From: Nocardia altamirensis NBRC 108246
GTDB taxonomy: Bacteria > Actinomycetota > Actinomycetes > Mycobacteriales > Mycobacteriaceae
Assembly (NCBI RefSeq): GCF_001612685.1
Contig: NZ_BDAY01000014.1
Span: 124,001 to 188,000, forward strand
Length of the DNA: 64,000 nt
Direction: 5' to 3'
The stretch's first letter is position 1. Every line of letters begins with the position of its first letter. The translations under genes and the position numbers were made by a program. The notes beneath the pieces are model-generated. The model worked only from the letters and a program-made list of their open reading frames with translations, was not told the origin of the DNA and searched no databases. Shown one piece after another: positions 52,033 through 64,000 of this stretch.

Positions 52033-54035
52033 CACTTGACCTCCTGAGCACTGGAAGTGAGGCTCATCGTGTGCCAGCCCGGTGTGAGCTGGATCGTCTG
52101 CTCGTGCGGTGCACCCTTGCTGTCGCGCCAGCACAGCTTGACCTCGAGCGGCGCCTTCGGATCGACGTCGCCGAGGCCGAGATGTACCTCGGTGGCACGC
52201 TTTCCGGTGTGGCCGCTGCCGCCGTCGAGGTGCGCGGTGTGCAGCTTGCCGTCCGGTGTGCGCACCTGCACCTGCGCGTCGATGGCAGGAACGCCGAGCG
52301 TGGGAAGTCCGGCGACGGTGGTGGGAGCCGAGCCGTCCTTGGCCGGTTTGACCAGCTTCAGCCCGAGGAACTGACCGTCCTTCGCCCCGTTGTTGCGGTA
52401 GAAGACCGGGTCCGCCCACTGCCTGGCGACGGCGAAGCTGAGCGCGCCGCTGCCGGTGGTGTCGCCGACCGCGATGCCGCGCGAGGGGATCGGGGCGTCC
52501 ATGCCGAGCGCGTGGGTGAGGTTGGCGAACTTGCCGTCGTCACCCTGGCTGAAGAAGCCCATGGGATCGCTGCCGGACAGGTCATCGCCCTTGGCGATAA
52601 CCGGCCATGCCACTGGGTATTTCACCAGATCGTCGTTGATGGTGCCCGCTTCCTGGATCTGCGGCCACCGGTTGGTGTCGCCCTTGATCATCCCGGTCGC
52701 CTGGATCACCTCGTTGCGGCCGTCGTTGTCGAAGTCGTCGATCTTGGCGTCCCAGCCCCAGGTCTGCCACGCCAATCCGACCTCGGGGGCCCGGTTCTTG
52801 AACGGTGCGACGCCGTCGTTGAGCTCGGCGGCGGCATCCTCGGTGTTCTTGGCCGTGTTGTACCAGGCGAAATGCCCTTCCATCAGCGCGAACCGTGCGG
52901 CGATATTGCTGACGAACAGGTCGGGCATGCCGTCACCGTTCAGGTCACCGAAGTCGGCGGCCATGCCTTTGTACGAATCATGGCCCATGACATAGGATTT
53001 CGGGTCGGTGATACCGCGCTCGCCCTCGGCGAAGCCGAAGCGGATGTCACCGGGCTTGGACCGGTTGACGAACATCCGGTCCTTGCCGAAGTCGTTGGAC
53101 ACGTACAGCTCTGGGAGCTGGTCGCCAGTGAGATCGGTGGCGGCCGCGGCGAGCACCCACCCGGAGGATTTGCCGATCGGGAACGGCTGGGCCACTTCTC
53201 GGTAGTCGACCGTTGGTTCGGGGCCCGCGGTGGCGCCGTTCAGCGTGAAGATGCGGTTACCACCGCCGTTGGCGGCGTTGGAGAACGAGTCGGTCATCCA
53301 CAGCGCGAGGCGACCGTCCTGCTTCAACGCGTCCATGTCGGGGAAGTAGTTGCCGATGAAGATGTCGGTGGTGCCGTTGCCGTCGAAGTCGGCGATGGCG
53401 ACGGCGGCGGTGATCCAGCGCTGCCCGTGGTACGTGCCATCCTCGGAATCGGGGACCGGAACCAGGTCGACCGGGCGGAATGCCTTGCCGTCCAGCGTCT
53501 TTGCGTCCGACCGCTGCAGGTAGACGATCGGCGTGCGGCCGTAGAAGTGCACGAGCAGGTCGGTCCGGCCGTCACTGTTGTAGTCGCCGGGCACGCACCC
53601 GGCGGGCACCGCGGCCTCGTCCATCCGCAGCGGCGCCGGGTCGAGGATGAACGGCGCGTACCGGCTGGTCTTGCTGTCCGGGGTGGGGGTGACGTACACC
53701 TTGTCCGCCCGGACGTCGACCATGCACAGATCGTCGGAGAGCCGGTTGCCGTCGATGTCGTTCATCGCGGCGGCCGCGCCGATCGAGGAGATCCACGCCG
53801 CAAGGTGCTCGTACGGGTACCGCACGTCGCGGATCGTGCGATCGCTGCGGACGCCGTCCGGCATCGCGATCGGCATCGGCGTGAAGTCGAACCGGCTGGC
53901 GATCGGACCGCCCGCGTCGTCGAAGGTGGGCAGCAGCGAGCTGCGCGCCGGGATGAACAAGGCGCCCATGATCAACAGGGCTACCGCTGGCACCACAGCT
54001 TTCCGGAGAACTGATCGACTGAGGGGGATTTTCAC
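52032..54035 (-). CDS. unbV: UnbV-like secreted FG-GAP/ASPIC repeat protein
   Basis: A 667-residue exported protein. A signal-anchor (VPAVALLIMGALFIPA) is followed by at least six FG-GAP/VCBS calcium-loop repeats (NDIDGNRLSDD, GDYNSDGRTDLLV, DFDGNGTTDIFIG, DLTGDQLPELYVS, DLNGDGMPDLFVS, DFDNDGRNEVIQ), as in a beta-propeller. The C-terminus is an ASPIC/UnbV domain (PAIDAQVQVRTPDGKL, GGSGHTGKRATEVHLGLGDV). Enediyne UnbV has the same layout. Function unknown. Start GTG 54035 has AGGAGG ahead and overlaps the previous stop (GTGA). Confidence 0.87.
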   Translation of the reverse strand: MKIPLSRSVLRKAVVPAVALLIMGALFIPARSSLLPTFDDAGGPIASRFDFTPMPIAMPDGVRSDRTIRDVRYPYEHLAAWISSIGAAAAMNDIDGNRLSDDLCMVDVRADKVYVTPTPDSKTSRYAPFILDPAPLRMDEAAVPAGCVPGDYNSDGRTDLLVHFYGRTPIVYLQRSDAKTLDGKAFRPVDLVPVPDSEDGTYHGQRWITAAVAIADFDGNGTTDIFIGNYFPDMDALKQDGRLALWMTDSFSNAANGGGNRIFTLNGATAGPEPTVDYREVAQPFPIGKSSGWVLAAAATDLTGDQLPELYVSNDFGKDRMFVNRSKPGDIRFGFAEGERGITDPKSYVMGHDSYKGMAADFGDLNGDGMPDLFVSNIAARFALMEGHFAWYNTAKNTEDAAAELNDGVAPFKNRAPEVGLAWQTWGWDAKIDDFDNDGRNEVIQATGMIKGDTNRWPQIQEAGTINDDLVKYPVAWPVIAKGDDLSGSDPMGFFSQGDDGKFANLTHALGMDAPIPSRGIAVGDTTGSGALSFAVARQWADPVFYRNNGAKDGQFLGLKLVKPAKDGSAPTTVAGLPTLGVPAIDAQVQVRTPDGKLHTAHLDGGSGHTGKRATEVHLGLGDVDPKAPLEVKLCWRDSKGAPHEQTIQLTPGWHTMSLTSSAQEVK

Positions 54036-55461
54036 GAGTTCTCCTCCTGGAAGAAAGTGGATTGCTGTCCTGCCGTATCGGCGAGTCCGTCGAGCACCTC
54101 GCGCAGCGCCGCCAGCGCCTGGTCCAGTTGTTGTTCGGTGTGGCGGCAGTTGATGAAGAAGCGCAACCGCGCCTCACCGGCCGGCACCGTGGGATGGGAG
54201 ATGGCGTTGACGCTGAAGTCGCGCTGCAACATGGCGACCGCGCCGAGCACCGCGGGTTCGTCGGCGCCGGTGATGATCGGCGTGATCGGGGTGCCCTCCG
54301 AAGTGCCTGTGTCGAAACCGCATTCGTTGGCCCTGCGATGGAAGTACGCGGCGTTGTGGCGCAGGGTGGCGACCCGGTCCGGCTCTTCCCGAAGCACGGC
54401 AAGGCTTTCCAGGGCTGCCGCGATGGCAGAGGGCGCAGGCGAGGCCGTGTACATGCTCAGCCCGCCTGCCACATACTTGAAACCGTCGATCAGTTCCCGG
54501 TTTCCGGCGAGGTAGCCGCCGACGCTGCCGATCGCCTTGGACAGCGTGCCCATCCAGACATCGACGGCGTCGCCGGGGAGATCGAACAGCTCGCGCACGC
54601 CGAGCCCGTTCGCGCCGAGCACGCCGAACGAATGCGCCTCGTCGATCATGATCGAGCAGTTGTATTTGCGGGCCATCTCGATGATTTCGGGCAGCCGGAC
54701 CACATCGCCGTCCATGCTGTAGAGGCCCTCGATGAGCACGAGCGCCCGGTCGAAGCTGCGCCGCGACATCTTCAGGATCGCCTCGAGCGATTCCGGGTCG
54801 TTGTGCCGGAAGTTGACTCGCTTGCACCTGGCCCACTCGGTGCCCGCCACCATGCTGTTGTGGATCAGTGAGTCGCAGACCGCGAGATCGCGCTTGCCGA
54901 GCAGGAATCCGATCGCGGCGGCGTTGGTGAGATAGCCGCTCGCGGTCACGATCGCGGCGTCGGTGTCGTAGAGGCCTGCGATCTCGTGCTCCAGCTGGCC
55001 GTAGATCGGGAGCTCACCCGCGACGATGCGGACCGCGGCGGCGGAGGTGCCGTATTCGTCGATGGCGTCCTTGGCGGCCTGCTGCACGCGCGGTGACGCG
55101 GCCAGGTCCAGGTAGCCGAAGCTGCTGAAGTTGACCACGTCTCGACCCGCCATCCGGGTGACGGCTCCGCTGACGCCCTCGTGCGGCAGGTAATACGGGT
55201 TCTCCAGACCCATCTTGGTGACGAACTCGTCGAAGCGGCCGAAGCGTCGCGCGGCCTCGAGCACGCCGGGGTGGTCCTTGAAGGAGGTGGTCGCCCGGTC
55301 GGCGGCGGCCTTGCCGTTGTTGCCGACGTCGGCGGTATTCGCCTGCCCAGCAACGGCATTCCCGTCACCATTGGTGGCCGCGCCGCCGCTGTCCGCGCCG
55401 CCGTCGCCGTGTTTGGCCAGCAACGCGCGCGCCAGCTCGCGCGAATCGTTCTGATCGATGG

Positions 55462-55465
<4 letters not shown>
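54032..55465 (-). CDS. PLP-dependent alpha-oxoamine synthase (SPT/AONS-like)
   Basis: A 477-residue fold-type I PLP enzyme. An N-terminal tail of about 60 residues is Gly/Asn/Ala-rich and may contact the PKS; the catalytic part starts near residue 85. Visible residues: His202 in CDSLIHNSM, Asp275 and His278 in MIDEAHSFGVLGANGLG, and the Schiff-base Lys310 in GTLSKAIGSVGGYLAG. Family members join an amino acid and an acyl thioester with loss of CO2. As the PKS beside it lacks a thioesterase, this enzyme probably releases the chain from the ACP as an alpha-amino ketone. The amino acid is unknown. Overlaps the PKS by ATGA. Confidence 0.88.
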
Positions 55466-61797
<6,332 letters not shown>

Positions 61798-62074
61798 GCA
61801 AAGTCCTCTGGATGTCAGGACATCGAAATCAATGCGCGGGTAGGCTGTTTCGGTGCCGCGCGTTCGAATTGTCTTGGAGAGCACCGTAACCGTGCGCCTG
61901 CCGCATGTGTGATTTGGCCGCGTCGTCCGGTGTGAATTTGGTTCCGTGGTAGGAGGTCTTCGTCCAACCATGGTAGGAGAAAGCTGTGATCAGGGTCAAT
62001 ACGGTTACCCGAAACCGGTACGTAATCCCTTGTCGCAGCCACCTATTGGGTCGGCATCTGTGCAGCATGACGGC

Positions 62075-62201
62075 ATTATTCTGCTGTTATTACAGGGTTA
62101 TGGGATTGCGCATGCGTGGCATCACAGTGTTATTCGTCCACCATCACAGTGTTATTCACGTCGAATGACGTTGTTATACCGGAGCGCTGACGTAGTTATT
62201 G
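62075..62201. promoter_or_regulatory. GTTAT-type repeat array in the divergent promoter of the PKS operon
   Basis: The 481-base spacer between the PKS and the SnoaL-like gene holds no gene but a run of similar heptamers in one orientation: ATTATTC 62075, GTTATTA 62086, GTTATGG 62097, GTTATTC 62129, GTTATTC 62151, GTTATAC 62173, GTTATTG 62195. The pitch is 11, 11, 32, 22, 22, 22 bases. Two copies sit inside a perfect 16-bp repeat (CATCACAGTGTTATTC at 62120 and 62142). Direct heptamers at 11 or 22 bp are the style of SARP and PhoB/PhoP-type winged-helix activators. Confidence 0.6.
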
Positions 62202-62278
62202 TCGAGATGGTTCGACCCTCAACGATTTTCGCGGCTAGAATGATTCGGCGAATGTGTTTCCGGCGAAAGGCGTTGGTC

Positions 62279-62827
62279 GTGGATCCGTACAGCACCGGGC
62301 AGTTCCGTATCGAGCCGGAAGCCGAGCCGATCGAGAGCGCGGCCTGGCTCGCCGAGTTCACCGAACGATATATCGCGGGGTGGAACACCGGCGACGGCGC
62401 CGCCGTCGCGAAATGTGCTGCCGAGGACACCATCTGGTACGACCCGTCGCTCGGGAAGCAAGCGGTCGGGCGGTCCGGCGTCGAGGAATTCGTCTCCGAT
62501 ACCGTGCGGTCTTTCCCGGATGTGGCCTATACCAACCCTTTTCCGCCACTGCTCGCCGCGGAGTCCAAGGCCGCGGTGGTGCCGTGGCGGATGACCGGCA
62601 CCCACCTCGGCCTGATCGATCCACCCGGGTTCGCGGCCACCGGCAAGAAGATCGACCTGCTGGTGATCGACATCTGGCAGTTCAAGGGCGGCCTCATCTG
62701 GCGTAGTCAGGCGACCTGGGACCTGCAGGAGATGCTGTTGCAGCTCGGGTTGATGCCGCCGCGCGGTAGCACCGCCGAGCGCGCGATGGCGCGGGCTCAG
62801 CGGGTGCGTTCCCGGCTGCCGTTCTAG
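62279..62827 (+). CDS. SnoaL-like/NTF2-fold polyketide-cyclase family protein
   Basis: A 182-residue cystatin-like alpha+beta barrel: FTERYIAGWNTGDGAAVAKC, AAEDTIWYDPSLGKQAVGRS, GVEEFVSDTVRSFPDVAY and KIDLLVIDIWQFKGGLIWR. The SnoaL/ketosteroid-isomerase group holds cyclases, isomerases and hydratases, but also proteins without known activity. It is divergent from the PKS operon and shares its repeat-containing promoter region, so a part in the pathway is plausible but unproven. GTG 62279 has AAAGG ahead; ATG 62252 is the alternative, and longer frames have poor codon bias. Confidence 0.75.
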   Translation: MDPYSTGQFRIEPEAEPIESAAWLAEFTERYIAGWNTGDGAAVAKCAAEDTIWYDPSLGKQAVGRSGVEEFVSDTVRSFPDVAYTNPFPPLLAAESKAAVVPWRMTGTHLGLIDPPGFAATGKKIDLLVIDIWQFKGGLIWRSQATWDLQEMLLQLGLMPPRGSTAERAMARAQRVRSRLPF

Positions 62828-63597
62828 TCGGCCTGCTCGCGGTCGTCCTCGTCGGCCGCGAGCTCCTCGTCCTCGTCGGCGGTGTACCGCTCCATCGCCT
62901 GGATCACCGCGACGCCGATGTCGTCGAGCGTGGCCCCCATGCCGACGAGCAGGTTGACGATCGCGGGCACCAGCACCTCGAACAGGCCGTCGTCACCGAG
63001 GTGCCCGGCCATCTCCAGCTGGACGAAGCCGAACAGCCCCATCCAGAGCTGGGCGGCGGCCGAGCGGACATCCGGCGTGTCGATCAGCGCCGCCGCCTGT
63101 GCCCTCCGCACCGCGTCCACCACGTGGTCGAAGGTTTCCTGGTAGTGCTCGAACTCCGAGTTGTTCTCGGCGGCAAGCACATTGCCGCGATTGATTTTCA
63201 TGTCGATGCGCTGGGATCCGGTGCCGAACATCAACTGGAACAGCTCGGGTCTGCGCTGTGCTTCGGCGCGGAACACCAACCCGAGGACGAGCAGGTCGGT
63301 GATCGGTTCCTCGGACGGCCCGAATTCGTCCATCCGCGCGGCAAGCAGGGCGAAGCCCGCCGAGCCCGCCGCGCGGATGAGACCAGGCATGCCGCCGAAG
63401 TTCGAGTAGACGGCCATCGTCGACACCCCGCACATGCTGGACACGCGGCGCACCGTCAGTGCGTGCAGGCCCTCGGTCGACACGACCTGGACGGTCGCGT
63501 CGATCAGCCGGTCGCGCAGTGCGATGGCCATGGCATCCGCTGATGCCGGCTGCGGCGCGGTTAGTTCGGTGATCCCCCCGGTGGTGCTTTCGCTCAT
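62824..63597 (-). CDS. TetR-family regulator
   Basis: A 257-residue regulator. The HTH lies at residues 28-75 (LRDRLIDATVQVVSTEGLHA, LTVRRVSSMCGVSTMAVYSN). The C-terminal part has the WHG-type RRPELFQLMFGTGSQR and an acidic tail rich in Glu and Asp (DEDEELAADEDDREQ). It converges on the SnoaL-like gene with a 4-base overlap of the 3' ends. It is the nearest regulator to the PKS operon and a candidate controller. Start ATG 63597 has GGAAG ahead. Confidence 0.87.
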   Translation of the reverse strand: MSESTTGGITELTAPQPASADAMAIALRDRLIDATVQVVSTEGLHALTVRRVSSMCGVSTMAVYSNFGGMPGLIRAAGSAGFALLAARMDEFGPSEEPITDLLVLGLVFRAEAQRRPELFQLMFGTGSQRIDMKINRGNVLAAENNSEFEHYQETFDHVVDAVRRAQAAALIDTPDVRSAAAQLWMGLFGFVQLEMAGHLGDDGLFEVLVPAIVNLLVGMGATLDDIGVAVIQAMERYTADEDEELAADEDDREQAD

Positions 63598-63621
63598 CGC
63601 TTCCGTTCGGCAGGTCGCGGA

Positions 63622-63966
63622 TCAGGCGACCACGCGTAGTTTCTCGGCGGTGCTTTCCTGGAATGGGCGGCACTGGGGCTGAGCCAGGGCAGCGCTGCCC
63701 GCGACGGTCGTGCGACTGGTGCTGATGCTGCCGGCCTGGTGCACGACGGTCGCCAATCCTGTACCCCGAGAAAGGATTCGCGTTGGATGGACGATCACGC
63801 GTTGACCGTGCCTCGTCCGGTATATCGGGAAGTGTGAGGTGATGTCGAGAACGGTGGCGGAAAATTCACGCCAGGCGTGCAGGCGATGTCTGCTGACGGT
63901 CGAGCGAGATTCGCTGTCGGATTGCTCGATCGATCTATCGAGATGTCGTTCGTCACGCACAGTCAT
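63622..63966 (-). CDS. Doubtful hypothetical ORF
   Basis: A 114-codon frame upstream of the TetR gene, with a passable SD (AAGGA) before ATG 63966. It uses several rare codons (AGA, ATA, CTA), has modest third-position GC and no recognisable motif; the product is basic and Ser/Arg-rich. It may be non-coding promoter DNA. Confidence 0.25.
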   Translation of the reverse strand: MTVRDERHLDRSIEQSDSESRSTVSRHRLHAWREFSATVLDITSHFPIYRTRHGQRVIVHPTRILSRGTGLATVVHQAGSISTSRTTVAGSAALAQPQCRPFQESTAEKLRVVA

Positions 63967-64000
63967 CTCCGGTCCTTGCCGTACCAACAGCGGACGTTAC

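Noticed and set aside
51972..54014. 680-codon + strand frame opposite unbV
   Set aside because: Antisense shadow; no start signal, no motif, and the minus-strand frame shows six FG-GAP repeats.
61946..62278. Long N-terminal extension of the SnoaL-like gene
   Set aside because: The extra 111 codons run through the GTTAT repeat array, have low third-position GC and no family similarity; the GTG at 62279 gives the normal domain.

Overview
The window is about 69% GC and carries a gene set typical of mycolate-containing Actinobacteria. The markers are an anti-sigma/SigF pair, a resuscitation-promoting-factor-like lysozyme-fold protein, a glnA4-GATase-aldC-SDR cluster laid out as in Mycobacterium, a secretory lipase and many TetR/PucR/MarR regulators. 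Nocardia or a close relative is the best guess; this is inferred from gene content and codon bias, not from a marker gene.

Layout. 1-5.5 kb: a leftward N-acetylmuramic-acid/amino-sugar recycling operon (sugar kinase, sodium symporter, small unknown, RpiR-type regulator, murQ), followed by a small secreted protein. 5.8-18.1 kb: a lipoprotein peptide-binding protein, the anti-sigma/SigF pair, a NYN-domain protein, an anchored GH65 enzyme, a hexapeptide acetyltransferase, a beta-propeller protein, a thioesterase, an Rpf-like protein and an MFS carrier with a very large outer loop. 18-22 kb: PPOX protein, then thiolase/phosphotransferase-fold/SDR operon. 21.9-23.1 kb: an Rpn-like nuclease gene followed by a duplicated copy of its own 3' end. 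23.2-26.2 kb: molybdate uptake (regulator-modABC). 26.5-33.2 kb: micropeptide, PucR regulator, lipase, and a P-loop NTPase paired with a membrane-anchored binding protein. 33.2-37.5 kb: gamma-glutamylation route for amine use. 37.5-39.6 kb: three small secreted proteins that share one upstream leader and similar hairpins. 39.8-48.5 kb: oxidoreductase, two-component system, Lnt-like protein, MHS carrier, two DoxX proteins and their regulators.

48.5-61.8 kb is the most interesting part: one leftward, translationally coupled operon of seven genes. It encodes a highly reducing iterative-type PKS (KS-AT-DH-ER-KR-ACP, no thioesterase), an alpha-oxoamine synthase, UnbV, UnbU, a flavin reductase, UnbL and a 3-ketosphinganine-reductase-like SDR. 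The PKS, oxoamine synthase and SDR together read as a pathway to a sphingoid-like or fumonisin-like amino alcohol. The UnbL/UnbU/UnbV trio and the flavin reductase are otherwise known mainly from enediyne warhead clusters, but no enediyne PKS is present here. The divergent promoter region next to it carries a GTTAT-type repeat array at 11- and 22-bp pitch, followed by a SnoaL-like gene and a TetR regulator.

All assignments come from reading motifs and layout by eye; no database search was possible.
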